Assembly (NCBI GenBank): GCA_036497945.1
Contig: DASXIN010000040.1
Coordinates: 1 to 64,000, forward strand
Length of the DNA: 64,000 bases
DNA from: RYN-230 sp036497945
GTDB lineage: Bacteria > Actinomycetota > Actinomycetes > Streptosporangiales > Streptosporangiaceae
Direction of reading: 5' to 3'
Shown: positions 45,180-53,796 of the stretch, in pieces
How positions within the stretch are numbered: the stretch's first letter is position 1
Layout: each line of letters begins with the position of its first letter
Made by a program: the position numbers and the translations under genes
Notes under the pieces: generated by a model
The model's database searches: none
Told to the model about the DNA's origin: nothing
What the model saw: the letters and a program-made list of their open reading frames with translations, nothing else

Positions 45180-46561
45180 TGCAGCAGCCTCGGGAAGTGC
45201 AGGCGGCCGTGCCCGGGCACCAGCGCGTCCAGCACATCGTCGGCCAGGATCCGGCCCAGTGGCCGCCCGCCGTCGTCCACCACCAGCAGCGAGGATCGGC
45301 GTGACTCGACCAGCTCGGTGGCGACCAGGTCCAGGTCGGCGTCCGGATGCAGGGTCACCGGGGGATTGTCCGGGTCGATCAGCTCGCCCAGCCGCCTCCC
45401 GGGGTCGCTGACCAGCAGATCGAACGCGGACACGTCGCCGAGCAGCGTGCCCGCCTCATCCAGCACCGCCACCGAGTCGATCTCGGTGCGGTGCCTGGCC
45501 TGCTCGGCCAGCCGCTGGCTCACCTCGGCCACCGTCTCGTCCGGCCCGGCGGTGGCCAGCACGCTGGTCATGATCCCACCGGCCTCATCGCCCGGATAGC
45601 CCAGCAGCTTGACCAGCTCGCGCTGCACCGGTGCGGGCATCTGCGCCAGCAGCGTGGCCTGTTCCTCGTCGTCCAGATCACGCAGCGCGTCCACCGCCTC
45701 GTCCGGTTCCATCCCGGCGATCAGCTCGGCGGCACGGGCCGGTGTCACCTCACGGAGCAGGGCGGTCAGCTCGTGCGGCTCCATCTCCTCCAAGGCGTCC
45801 GCGGCCAGGTCATCGTCCAGGCTGTCCAGCACTTCCTGGCGGCCGGACCGGCCCAGCCCCTCCAGCACGTCGGCCAGCTCGGCCGGGCGCAGCCGGCGCA
45901 GCGCGGCATGGCCGGTGCGCAGCTTCACCGCCGCGGGGTCCTCGGGTGAGTCCTCCCCGAACGACTCGATCGAGGCCCAGTCGATCACCCGGTCCGGGGT
46001 GGGATGCCAGCGGAACCGGCGCGGGCCCAGCCGACGCAGCAGCGTCTGCAGGCTGACGTCCACGCCGACCAGGTGGATCTGCTCGCCGACCTGGGCCAGG
46101 TACAGGTCGGCCGCCCGGATCACCTGGATCTCGTCGGTGTCCACCAGCTGGTGATCCATGATGTCCCGGGCCAGCAGCACTTCACCCTCACGGCGGGCGA
46201 ACTCGCGTAGGTCCAGCCGGGCGGTGCGCAGCGTGACCGACCGGCGGCGCATCCGGTCGATGGCCGAGCTGTCCAGGAACGCCCGGCGGCGGCCGACCCG
46301 GATCACGATGCCGGTGACCAGGGGATAGGTCTCCCCGCTGCCATGCACCTGGGCCACCAGGTCGGCCACATGGCCGACCTCGTCCCCGTGCTGGTTCAGC
46401 ACCGGGCGGGTGATCAGTCCGGCCAGCGACACGATGTCTTGCCTGAGCTGGCGGGACGCCAGGGTGCGTTCGGACGGCTGGATCAGGCGAGCCAGCGAGG
46501 ACCCGTCCCGGCGCCGCCACCGGGCGGGGGCGCGGTTACTACCGAAGAACCGTTCGGACAC
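45176..46561 (-). CDS. Soluble PRC-barrel/MgtE-N/CBS protein, module A
   Basis: 461 residues without membrane helices. Residues about 45-200 are PRC-barrel-like (LITRPVLNQHGDEVGHVADLV); 230-320 are an MgtE N-terminal superhelix (LADVLEGLGRSGRQEVLDSL and repeats, YPGDEAGGIMTS); 330-455 are a pair of CBS domains. This is the magnesium-sensing half of an MgtE channel, without the channel. In MgtE these domains sense cytosolic Mg and gate the pore; here the partner is probably the Nramp encoded directly downstream (overlap ATGA). GTG 46561 follows GGAGGAGG. An upstream ORF (46595-46723) precedes it. Confidence 0.84.
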   Translation of the reverse strand: MSERFFGSNRAPARWRRRDGSSLARLIQPSERTLASRQLRQDIVSLAGLITRPVLNQHGDEVGHVADLVAQVHGSGETYPLVTGIVIRVGRRRAFLDSSAIDRMRRRSVTLRTARLDLREFARREGEVLLARDIMDHQLVDTDEIQVIRAADLYLAQVGEQIHLVGVDVSLQTLLRRLGPRRFRWHPTPDRVIDWASIESFGEDSPEDPAAVKLRTGHAALRRLRPAELADVLEGLGRSGRQEVLDSLDDDLAADALEEMEPHELTALLREVTPARAAELIAGMEPDEAVDALRDLDDEEQATLLAQMPAPVQRELVKLLGYPGDEAGGIMTSVLATAGPDETVAEVSQRLAEQARHRTEIDSVAVLDEAGTLLGDVSAFDLLVSDPGRRLGELIDPDNPPVTLHPDADLDLVATELVESRRSSLLVVDDGGRPLGRILADDVLDALVPGHGRLHFPRLLQ

Positions 46562-46594
46562 AGCAGCCTCCTCCGGCCGCCGGCCCGGCCACGG

Positions 46595-46723
46595 CTAGGG
46601 CACAAGCCCCAGCACGGGGCAGCCGGCGGGCAATGGGCGGGATGGAATCAAGCACCACCCGGCGACCCGGCCCAGGGTGAGGGCCATGATCGCCGGGGTG
46701 GTACTAAGAGGATCACCCAGCAC
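46595..46723 (-). CDS. 42-codon upstream ORF (leader peptide) before MgtE-N/CBS gene
   Basis: The minus-strand reading from GTG 46723 has an ideal ribosome site (AGGAGG at 46737-46732, 8-base spacing) and ends at TAG 46595, 33 bases before the MgtE-N/CBS start. The peptide begins MLGDPLSTTPAIM and ends GCPVLGLVP, proline-rich in its second half. Proline-rich upstream ORFs control magnesium genes in other bacteria (MgtL, MgtP), so a cis-acting leader is a good hypothesis. It would not be called as a gene by length alone. Confidence 0.6.
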   Translation of the reverse strand: MLGDPLSTTPAIMALTLGRVAGWCLIPSRPLPAGCPVLGLVP

Positions 46724-46909
46724 GGCCGTCACCTCCTCGCCTCGCTGCGCGTACTCCCGGCTGAATGCCGTACCCCGTGACAGTACCCCGGACTACGCAG
46801 TAATCCGGAATCTTGGCCACCAAGCCGCACGGTTCTGTTCACTCCCCGGCGACTTCGTGTTTACCCGGTCGCAAGTGGTCGACCTGCGGCGGGTGAAACA
46901 CTGACGATT
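46724..46909. promoter_or_regulatory. Divergent control region between the two Mg modules
   Basis: 186 bases between the upstream ORF start and ATG 46910, plus the transcript leader to 46562. It must contain promoters for both modules. I looked for an M-box riboswitch and did not find the conserved core. Confidence 0.4.
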
Positions 46910-48256
46910 ATGGCCGCGACACAGCCGGATACCCCGGCCGCCACCCGGGGCGGCCGCACTATCCACCTCATGGACCTGCTCAAACGCCCGATCACGGACA
47001 GCAACGGGGAGTCCCTGGGCCGGGTGCAGGATGTGATCGTCCGGCTGGGCGGTCATGGCCTCCCGGTGGTCACCGGGCTGGTGGCCAAGGTGGGCGGGCG
47101 CGAGGTGTTCGTGCCGGTGGACCAGACCGGGCCGTTCGACGGCGGCGAGCTGAAGCTGACCAGCAGCCAGCTGGACCTGCGCCGCTTCGAGCGGCGGGAT
47201 GGCGAGGTGCTGCTCCGCCGGGACGTGCTGGGGCACCGGCTGATCGACGTGCAGACCGCGCAGCTGGTCCGGGCGGCCGACCTGGAGCTGCGCGAGCAAC
47301 CGGACGGGGAGTGGGTGCTGGCCGGGGTGGACATCCGCCGCCGGCCTCGCGGCCTGCTCCGGCTGCTGCGCCGCGGGGCCGACCATGACGAGCACATCTT
47401 CCGCGACTGGTCCCGGTTCGAGCCGCTGATCGGGCACACCGGCACTGCGGGGCTGCGCGGCCCGCTGGGCCGGATCCGGCGGCTCAAGCCTGCCCAGATC
47501 GCCGACCTGCTAGAGGACGCGTCCAGGGACGAGGAGACCGAGATTCTCGGCCACGTGCGGGCCGATCCCGAGCTGGAGGCGGACGTCTTCGAGGAGCTAG
47601 ACGAGGACCAGGCCACCCGGCTGCTGGCCGAGCGGAGCGACGCGGAGATCGCCTCGGTACTGGCCCGGATGCGGGCCGACGACGCCGCGGACGCGATCGC
47701 CGAGCTGCCCCAGCAGCGGCGGCAGCCCGTGCTCGACCTGCTGCCGGCCCCGCAGCGGACCAAAGTGCTGACCCTGATGGGCTTCAACCCGACCAGCGCG
47801 GGCGGGCTGATGGGTGTCGATTTCCTCACCCTGGCCAGCGACGTCGCGGTGGCCGACGCGCTGGCCGCGGTGGCCAGCGCGGAGAGTGTCCAGCCCGAGG
47901 CGCTGACCAGCGTGTACGCGGTCGGGCCGAGCGGCCGGCTGCGCGGCGTGGCCACCGTGGTCCGGCTGATCCAGGCCGACCCGGGCACCCAGCTGCTGGA
48001 TGTCTGCGACCGTGACCCGGTGCGGGTCGGGGCGGACACCGACGTGGTCGACGTGGCCGTGCTGATGAGCGACTACAACCTGATCATGGTCCCGGTGGTC
48101 GACGAGGACCGGCGGATGATCGGCGTGATCACGGTGGACGACGTGCTGGAGGTCACGCTGCCGGAGGACTGGCGGCGGCGGGAGACCGCGCAGCCGCCGG
48201 ACGCGCACCGCGGCGGTGCGGACGACGGCACAGCGGAAGTCGGCGGCGAGCGGTAA
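46910..48256 (+). CDS. Soluble PRC-barrel/MgtE-N/CBS protein, module B
   Basis: 448 residues, paralogous to module A and without membrane helices. PRC-barrel-like text is DLLKRPITDSNGESLGRVQDVIVRLGG; the MgtE-N superhelix includes IADLLEDASRDEETEILGHV and ATRLLAERSDAEIASVLARM; CBS domains follow (LTSVYAVGPSGRLRGVATVV and VVDVAVLMSDYNLIMVPVVDE). Module B ends 13 bases before the Nramp gene. The predicted role is sensing cytosolic magnesium and controlling the neighbouring transporter. Confidence 0.84.
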   Translation: MAATQPDTPAATRGGRTIHLMDLLKRPITDSNGESLGRVQDVIVRLGGHGLPVVTGLVAKVGGREVFVPVDQTGPFDGGELKLTSSQLDLRRFERRDGEVLLRRDVLGHRLIDVQTAQLVRAADLELREQPDGEWVLAGVDIRRRPRGLLRLLRRGADHDEHIFRDWSRFEPLIGHTGTAGLRGPLGRIRRLKPAQIADLLEDASRDEETEILGHVRADPELEADVFEELDEDQATRLLAERSDAEIASVLARMRADDAADAIAELPQQRRQPVLDLLPAPQRTKVLTLMGFNPTSAGGLMGVDFLTLASDVAVADALAAVASAESVQPEALTSVYAVGPSGRLRGVATVVRLIQADPGTQLLDVCDRDPVRVGADTDVVDVAVLMSDYNLIMVPVVDEDRRMIGVITVDDVLEVTLPEDWRRRETAQPPDAHRGGADDGTAEVGGER

Positions 48257-48269
48257 GCGGCGCTGACCG

Positions 48270-50132
48270 GTGAGCACCCCGATCCCGCCCCAGCGGCCGC
48301 GCCCGCCGGAGCCATCCGGTCCCGCCAAGTCGCCCCGCCCGGCTGAGCCGGCCGCTCCCGCCAAGCCGGCCCGCCCGGCCGAGCCGGCCGGTCCCGCCAA
48401 GTCGCCCCGCCCCGCCGAGCCCACGCCCCGCCCCGCCGAGGCCGCGCCCCGCCCTGCCGAGGCCGCGCCCCGCCCCGCCAAGCCGGCCCGCCCGGCCGAA
48501 CCCGCGCCCAGCCTGACCAGGCCGAGCGCGGTGCTGGACGAGGCGCACCTGGGCGACATCCACGGCGCGCTGGGCTCGATCCGGGTCGACCAGGACGACA
48601 CCGGCCGGCCGGGACTGCGCCGTCGGCTGATCACCTTCCTGGCCATCATGGGTCCCGGCCTGATCGTCATGGTCGGGGACAACGACGCCGGCGGGGTGTC
48701 CACCTACGCCCAGGCCGGGCAGAACTACGGCTACAGCCTGCTCTGGGTGCTGCTGCTGCTCATCCCGGTGCTGGTGGTCAACCAGGAGATGGTGGTCCGG
48801 CTCGGCGCGGTGACCGGGGTCGGTCACGCCCGGCTGATCAACGAGCGGTTCGGCCGGTTCTGGGGCTGGTTCAGCGTCGGCGACCTGTTCCTGCTGAACT
48901 TCCTGACCATCGTCACCGAGTTCATCGGGGTCTCGCTCGCACTGCGCTACTTCGGCATCAGCCCGTACATCTCGGTGCCGATCACCGCCGTGCTGCTGGT
49001 CGGCATCACGGCCAGCGGCAGCTTCGCCCGCTGGGAGCGGGCCATCTTCCTGTTCATCGCGACCACCCTGCTGCTGTACCCGCTGGCCCTGGCGTCCCAT
49101 CCGCACTACGGCGCGATCGCTTACCACCTGTTCGTGCCGGGCATCCAGGGTGGCGCCAGCTCGACCGCCATCCTGCTCATCATCGCCATCGTGGGCACCA
49201 CGGTGGCGCCCTGGCAGCTGTTCTTCCAGCAGTCCAACGTGATCGACAAGCGCATCACGCCCCGGTTCATCGGCTACGAGCGGGCCGACACGGTGTTCGG
49301 CGCATTCGTGGTCGTCATCGGGGCCATCGCGATCATCATCGTGGCCGTGTTCGCGGTCCGCGGTACCGACCTGGCCGGCAAGTTCACCAACGCGCTCGGC
49401 GTGGCCCAGGCGCTGCAGACGCACGGCTACTGGTACGGGGCGCTGTTCGCCATCGTGCTGCTGGACGCGAGCATCATCGGCGCCTCGGCGGTGACGCTGT
49501 CCACCAGCTACGCGTTCGGCGACGTGTTCGGCCTGAAGCACTCGCTGAACCGCAGCTGGCGCGATGCCAAGCAGTTCTACGCCAGCTACACCGCCCTGGT
49601 CGTGGTGGCCGCGGCCATCGTGCTCATCCCGCACGCCCCGCTCGGCCTGATCACCACCGGCGTGCAGGCCCTGGCCGGGGTGCTGCTGCCCAGCGCCAGC
49701 GTGTTCCTGCTGCTGCTGTGCAACGACCCGGAGGTGCTCGGCCCGTGGCGCAACAAGCCCTGGCTGAACACGCTGGCCGGGATCATCATCGGGGTGCTGC
49801 TGACGCTGTCCGGCACGCTCGTGGTCAGCACGGTCTTCCCCAGCCTGAACGTCGGCCTGGTGGCCATCGTGCTGGCCATCGCGCTGGTCGTGTCGGGCGG
49901 GCTGACCATCGGCGTGCTGGAGATCATCCAGCGGCGCTCCGGGCACCCCCGTCAGCGGCCCGAGCCGATGACCCCGCAGCAGCGGCTGAACTGGCGGATG
50001 CCACCGCTGGCCCTACTCAAGCCGGTGCAGTGGTCGCCGGGCATCAAGCTCGGCGTGCTGCTGCTCCGCGGCTACCTGGTGGTCTCGGTGGCCCTACTCG
50101 TCGTCAAGGCCGTCCGGCTGGGCGGGGGATGA
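48270..50132 (+). CDS. Nramp-related transporter, likely magnesium (NRMT-like), module B
   Basis: 620 residues. The first ~80 are a proline-rich repeat (PAKSPRPAEP, PARPAEPA, PRPAEAAPRPAEAA) of unknown use; then follows an 11-helix Nramp core. TM1 reads GPGLIVMVGDNDAGGVSTYA with Asp137-Asn138-Asp139, and TM6 reads IVGTTVAPWQLFFQQ, with alanine (313) replacing the methionine that favours manganese/iron. Together with the adjacent MgtE-N/CBS protein this supports magnesium. GTG 48270. Confidence 0.82.
   Translation: MSTPIPPQRPRPPEPSGPAKSPRPAEPAAPAKPARPAEPAGPAKSPRPAEPTPRPAEAAPRPAEAAPRPAKPARPAEPAPSLTRPSAVLDEAHLGDIHGALGSIRVDQDDTGRPGLRRRLITFLAIMGPGLIVMVGDNDAGGVSTYAQAGQNYGYSLLWVLLLLIPVLVVNQEMVVRLGAVTGVGHARLINERFGRFWGWFSVGDLFLLNFLTIVTEFIGVSLALRYFGISPYISVPITAVLLVGITASGSFARWERAIFLFIATTLLLYPLALASHPHYGAIAYHLFVPGIQGGASSTAILLIIAIVGTTVAPWQLFFQQSNVIDKRITPRFIGYERADTVFGAFVVVIGAIAIIIVAVFAVRGTDLAGKFTNALGVAQALQTHGYWYGALFAIVLLDASIIGASAVTLSTSYAFGDVFGLKHSLNRSWRDAKQFYASYTALVVVAAAIVLIPHAPLGLITTGVQALAGVLLPSASVFLLLLCNDPEVLGPWRNKPWLNTLAGIIIGVLLTLSGTLVVSTVFPSLNVGLVAIVLAIALVVSGGLTIGVLEIIQRRSGHPRQRPEPMTPQQRLNWRMPPLALLKPVQWSPGIKLGVLLLRGYLVVSVALLVVKAVRLGGG
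48318..48510 (+). repeat. Proline-rich tandem coding repeat
   Basis: Tandem GCCCGGCCGAGCCGGCC/GCCCCGCCGAG-type units encode repeats of Pro-Ala-Glu/Pro-Ala-Lys in the N-terminus of the module B transporter. Copy number is likely variable between strains. Confidence 0.6.
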
Positions 50133-50156
50133 GACGGGACAGCCGATCGCCGTCTC
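50131..50156. terminator. Hairpin downstream of module B transporter
   Basis: GAGACGG (50131-50137) and CCGTCTC (50150-50156) flank 12 bases. Weak alone, but it lies at the transporter stop, before the strong hairpin at 50205-50250. Confidence 0.45.
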
Positions 50157-50204
50157 GCTGGTCATCGTCAAGATCGTCCAGCTCTCCCTGGCGCACTGAG
50201 GATC

Positions 50205-50250
50205 AGCGGTGTACTTCGCTGCCCGCCCAGGGGCAGTGAAGTACACCGCT
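50205..50250. terminator. Bidirectional hairpin terminator
   Basis: AGCGGTGTACTTCGCTGCCC (50205-50224) pairs with 50231-50250 with one mismatch, loop 6 bases. Its layout (GCGGTG...ACTT...GCCC) is like the hairpin at 38759-38803. It lies between the converging transporter and CoA-transferase genes and overlaps the CoA-transferase stop codon. Confidence 0.85.
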
Positions 50251-51385
50251 AACTGGCGATCTGCTTTTCGCGCAGGGCAGTGATCTCTGCCGGGGTGTAG
50301 CCCAGGCTGGCCAGGACTGCTTCGGTGTCGCTGCCGGGGACCGGGGGCGGATCCGGCACGGCGGCCGGGGTGCGGCTGAACCGGGGCGCGGGCGCGGGCT
50401 GGCACACCCCGCCCACCTCGATGAACGTGCCGCGGGCCAGGTTGTGCGGGTGCCCGGGCGCGTCGGCCATGCTGAGCACCGGAGTCACGCAGGCGTCCGA
50501 CCCGTCGAACACCGCGACCCACTCGGCCTGCGTGCGCTGAGCGAACGCGGCGGTCAGCCGGTCCCGCAGCACCGGCCAGCCGGACCGGTCCAGCTGCGCC
50601 GGCAGTTCGGCCGCATCCAGCCCGAGCCGGTCCAGCAACTCGGCGTAGAACTTCGACTCCAGCGCGCCGACCGCGATGAACTTGCCGTCCGCCGTCTGGT
50701 AGGTGTCGTAGAACGGGGCCCCGCCGTCCAGCAGGTTGCTGCCCCGCTGGTCTTGCCAGGCGCCGGCTGCCCGCAGCCCGTGGATGAACGTGGCCAGCAG
50801 CGCGGACCCGTCCACCATGGCCGCGTCCACCACCTGGCCGCGGCCGGACCGCTCCCGCTCCAGCAGCGCGGCCAGCACACCGACGGCCAGCAGCATGCCG
50901 CCGCCACCGAAGTCACCCAGCAGGTTCAGCGGCGGGACCGGCCGCTCACCGGCCCGGCCGATCGGGTCCAGGCTGCCGGCCACCGCGATGTAGTCGATGT
51001 CGTGCCCGGCCACCCCGGCCAGCGGCCCCTGCTGCCCCCAGCCGGTCATCCGCGCATAGACCAGCCGCGGGTTCCGCTCCAGGCACACCTCTGGGCCGAA
51101 ACCGAGCCGCTCGGCCACGCCGGGGCGGTACCCCTCCACCAGCACGTCGGCCCCCTCCACCACGCGCAGCAGCACGGCCAGGCCGGCCGGGTCCTTGAGG
51201 TTGAGCCGGATCGACCGGCGGCCCCGGACCAGCGGATCGCTGGGCTGCACCACCGGGTGGCCGCCCGCCCCAGGCCGGTCCACCCGCAGCACGTCCGCGC
51301 CGAGATCGGCCAGCACCATGCAGCCGAACGGCGCGGGCGCCAGGCTCTCCAGCTCGATCACCCGCACGCCATGCAGTGGTCCCAT
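50249..51385 (-). CDS. CaiB/BaiF family CoA-transferase, AMACR-like
   Basis: 378 residues from ATG 51385; TTG 51388 is possible. The opening is LHGVRVIELESLAPAPFGCMVLADLGADVLRV; the catalytic pair of the alpha-methylacyl-CoA racemase subgroup is seen as His in AGHDIDYIAVAG and Asp in NLLGDFGGGGM. It probably epimerises 2-methylacyl-CoA in branched lipid breakdown. GGGG lies before the start. No other beta-oxidation gene lies nearby. Confidence 0.88.
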   Translation of the reverse strand: MGPLHGVRVIELESLAPAPFGCMVLADLGADVLRVDRPGAGGHPVVQPSDPLVRGRRSIRLNLKDPAGLAVLLRVVEGADVLVEGYRPGVAERLGFGPEVCLERNPRLVYARMTGWGQQGPLAGVAGHDIDYIAVAGSLDPIGRAGERPVPPLNLLGDFGGGGMLLAVGVLAALLERERSGRGQVVDAAMVDGSALLATFIHGLRAAGAWQDQRGSNLLDGGAPFYDTYQTADGKFIAVGALESKFYAELLDRLGLDAAELPAQLDRSGWPVLRDRLTAAFAQRTQAEWVAVFDGSDACVTPVLSMADAPGHPHNLARGTFIEVGGVCQPAPAPRFSRTPAAVPDPPPVPGSDTEAVLASLGYTPAEITALREKQIAS

Positions 51386-51548
51386 CAACCGACCCCTTCT
51401 TTTGCTTAACGCCGGTCCGGCTGCCGCCTCGGCCGCAGCCTAGTGCGCGGCCCAAGGCCGGTGTTTCGTGGCTCTTCACCCGGTGGCTACTTCGTAGTAC
51501 GGCGTGGCTGGCACACTTTCGCCGGCAGCCACGTGAAGGGAGCCCAGG

Positions 51549-52925
51549 ATGACTTCCAGGCCGAGCAGGCGCAATGTGCTCAAGGGCGGGCTGGCCGCTG
51601 GCGCCTTAGCGGGCAGTGGGGCGTGGCGGTTCGCGCCCGGTGCGGCTGCCGCGGGCCGGCCCGCCGACCGGCTGCGCCAGCCGGATTCGCTGCCGTATCC
51701 CAGGCTGCCGGCCGGCACCGACACGATCCCGCAGATCGAGCACATCGTCATCCTGATGATGGAGAACCATTCCTACGACAACAGGCTCGGCATGCTCCGG
51801 CGGCCTGGCGCGGACGGGTTCCGGCTCGGCCGCGGCGGCCTGCCGCTGGCCAGCAACCCCTATGCCAACGGCGAGATCCAGCACGCCTTCCGGATGCCGA
51901 CCACCTGCCAGCTCGACGGGCACCCCGCGCAGGACTGGCTGGCCAGCCACGTGCAGTACGACAACGGCAAGCTGGACGGCTTCGTCGAGTCCAGCAGCGG
52001 CCCGGTGGCCATGGGCTACTGGGCGCAGCCCGACCAGCCGTTCTACTACTCGCTGGCCTCGGTCTTCCCGATCTCGGACCGGTACTTCTGCTCGGTGCTC
52101 GGCCAGACCTACCCGAACCGGCGGTTCTTGATCTCGGCCACCTCGATCGGCCAGGTAGACGACATCACGCCCGCGCTGTCCGACTATCCGCCGAACGGCA
52201 CCATCTTCGACCGGCTGGACGCGCAGGGCGTCAGCTGGCGGGACTACTACACCGACCTGCCCACGGTCGAGCTGTACCCGCCGCTGTACCTGAAGAACGC
52301 GGGCACCAAGGTGGTGCCGATCGCCCAGTTCTACACCGACGCCGCGGCTGGCACGCTGCCCGGGATATGCCTGGTCGAGCCGAACTACGGCACCCAGTCC
52401 GAGGAGAACCCGCAGAACGTCGCAGTCGGCGAGCAGTTCGCGGCGGGAGTGATCAACGCGGTGATGTCCGGGCCAGGCTGGGACCGCACGCTGCTGATCT
52501 GGACCTACGACGAGCACGGTGGTTACTACGACCACGTGCCGCCGCCGCCCGCGCTGGCCCCGGACAGCATCCCGCCCGCGGTGCCGGCCGGGCAGTCCAG
52601 CTACGACGGCTTCCACCGGTACGGCTTCCGGGTTCCGTTCGCGGTGGTATCGCCGTGGGCCCGCCGCCACTACGTCTCGCACCAGGTCAGCGACCACACC
52701 GGCATCTGCGCGCTAATCGAGGCCAAGTGGAACCTGCCCGCGATGACCTTACGGGACGCCAACGCCAACCCGATGCTGGACATGATCGACCTGCGCTATC
52801 CGGCGTTCCGCACCCCGCCCCGGCTGGCCCAGCCGCTGCTGGCCACCGACCCGGGGGCGATGGCCTGCAGCACCAATGGCGCGGGCACGATACCCCCGCC
52901 CGGATCGGTCAGCCCGGCGCCGTAA
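51549..52925 (+). CDS. Tat-exported phosphoesterase (phospholipase C-like)
   Basis: 458 residues. The N-terminus SRRNVLKGGLAAGALAGSG is a twin-arginine signal. The catalytic start is IVILMMENHSYDN (the phospholipase C/acid phosphatase phosphoesterase family), and metal-binding text includes TYDEHGGYYDHVPPPP. It is probably secreted and hydrolyses phosphodiesters or phosphomonoesters; bacterial non-haemolytic PLC homologues are the nearest recognised relatives. It is followed 39 bases later by CsoR. Confidence 0.85.
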   Translation: MTSRPSRRNVLKGGLAAGALAGSGAWRFAPGAAAAGRPADRLRQPDSLPYPRLPAGTDTIPQIEHIVILMMENHSYDNRLGMLRRPGADGFRLGRGGLPLASNPYANGEIQHAFRMPTTCQLDGHPAQDWLASHVQYDNGKLDGFVESSSGPVAMGYWAQPDQPFYYSLASVFPISDRYFCSVLGQTYPNRRFLISATSIGQVDDITPALSDYPPNGTIFDRLDAQGVSWRDYYTDLPTVELYPPLYLKNAGTKVVPIAQFYTDAAAGTLPGICLVEPNYGTQSEENPQNVAVGEQFAAGVINAVMSGPGWDRTLLIWTYDEHGGYYDHVPPPPALAPDSIPPAVPAGQSSYDGFHRYGFRVPFAVVSPWARRHYVSHQVSDHTGICALIEAKWNLPAMTLRDANANPMLDMIDLRYPAFRTPPRLAQPLLATDPGAMACSTNGAGTIPPPGSVSPAP

Positions 52926-52952
52926 TCCAGCAGAACCGCCCGAGCTGCAGCG

Positions 52953-52958
52953 TATTCT
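52953..52958 (+). promoter_or_regulatory. Probable -10 box of the CsoR gene
   Basis: TATTCT, 6 bases before ATG 52965; consistent with leaderless transcription. Confidence 0.45.
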
Positions 52959-52964
52959 CGCTGC

Positions 52965-53246
52965 ATGCGCGGTTACACGCAGGACAAGGACGCCTACCTC
53001 AAGCGGCTGCGCCGCATCGAGGGCCAGGTGCGCGGCTTGCAGCGGATGGTGGAGGAGGACGTCTACTGCATCGACGTGCTCACCCAGGTGTCCGCGGTGA
53101 CCCGGGCGCTGCAAGCGGTGGCCCTCGGGCTGCTCGAAGAGCACCTTGGCCACTGCGTGACCGAAGCCGTCCGGGCCGGCGGCGACGAGGGCCGGGAGTC
53201 GGTGCGCGAGGCGGCCGCGGCCATCTCCCGGCTGGTCAAGTCCTGA
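52965..53246 (+). CDS. CsoR-type metal-sensitive repressor
   Basis: 93 residues. The copper-sensing Cys-His-Cys triad is present: Cys35 (VYCIDVLTQ), His60 and Cys64 (EEHLGHCV). It also has the DUF156 helix RLRRIEGQVRGLQRMV. No copper chaperone or ATPase gene lies next to it in this window, so its target may be elsewhere. Confidence 0.88.
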   Translation: MRGYTQDKDAYLKRLRRIEGQVRGLQRMVEEDVYCIDVLTQVSAVTRALQAVALGLLEEHLGHCVTEAVRAGGDEGRESVREAAAAISRLVKS

Positions 53247-53259
53247 GCGAGCAGCTGGC

Positions 53260-53796
53260 TCAGCTCCGGGTGTCCCGGGCCCAGTCGTGCTCCGGGTCGG
53301 CCAGCCGGGCGAACGCGCGCAGGTTGGCCAGACTCTCCCCGCGCTTGACCCGCCACGCCCACTCGCGGCGGATCGACGAGGCGAAGCCGATGGCCAGCGC
53401 CGGGTCGAAGTTGTCGTCTGAGTAGGTCAGCACGCAGCCCAGGATCCGGTCCACCTCGGCCGTGTCCACCGAGCTCAGCGGGAGCCGCCCGACCAGGTAC
53501 ACGTCGCCCGTCGGGTCGAGCGCGAAGTGCACGCCGTACATGCGGCCGTTGCGTTCCAGCAGGAAGCGGTAGAACCGGGCGTGGTTCTCGTCCGGCTGGC
53601 GGCAGAAGAAGGCCTCCACATGCAGGCTGTGCCGGCCCGCGATCAGCCAGGTCATCGTGGCCAGCTTGTGCTGTCCTTCCAGCCGGACCAGGAAGCTGCC
53701 CGGCTGCGGGCTCTGCCAGCTCAGCCCCAGCTCGGCCAGGGCCTTCTCGATGGCCGCGGCCGCCGCTTCCCGGGTCCCCGGCGCCGGCTCACTCAT
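53260..53796 (-). CDS. YbjN-domain protein
   Basis: 178 residues. The pattern FLVRLEGQHKLATMTWLIAGRHSLHVEAFFCR and HARFYRFLLERNGRMYGVHFALD is YbjN/T3SS-chaperone-like. Mycobacterium has the same gene after mshA (Rv0487). ATG 53796 is the family start; a longer in-frame reading to 53913 is not supported. Function unknown. Confidence 0.8.
   Translation of the reverse strand: MSEPAPGTREAAAAAIEKALAELGLSWQSPQPGSFLVRLEGQHKLATMTWLIAGRHSLHVEAFFCRQPDENHARFYRFLLERNGRMYGVHFALDPTGDVYLVGRLPLSSVDTAEVDRILGCVLTYSDDNFDPALAIGFASSIRREWAWRVKRGESLANLRAFARLADPEHDWARDTRS

Noticed and set aside
46562..46909. Possible M-box (magnesium) riboswitch before the MgtE-N/CBS genes
   Set aside because: I searched the leader by eye on both strands for the conserved M-box core and did not find it; the upstream ORF explains the spacer better.
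43842..50132. Nramp genes as ordinary manganese/iron transporters
   Set aside because: The TM6 methionine is missing in both and the neighbours are Mg-sensing domain proteins; this does not exclude manganese but makes it less likely.
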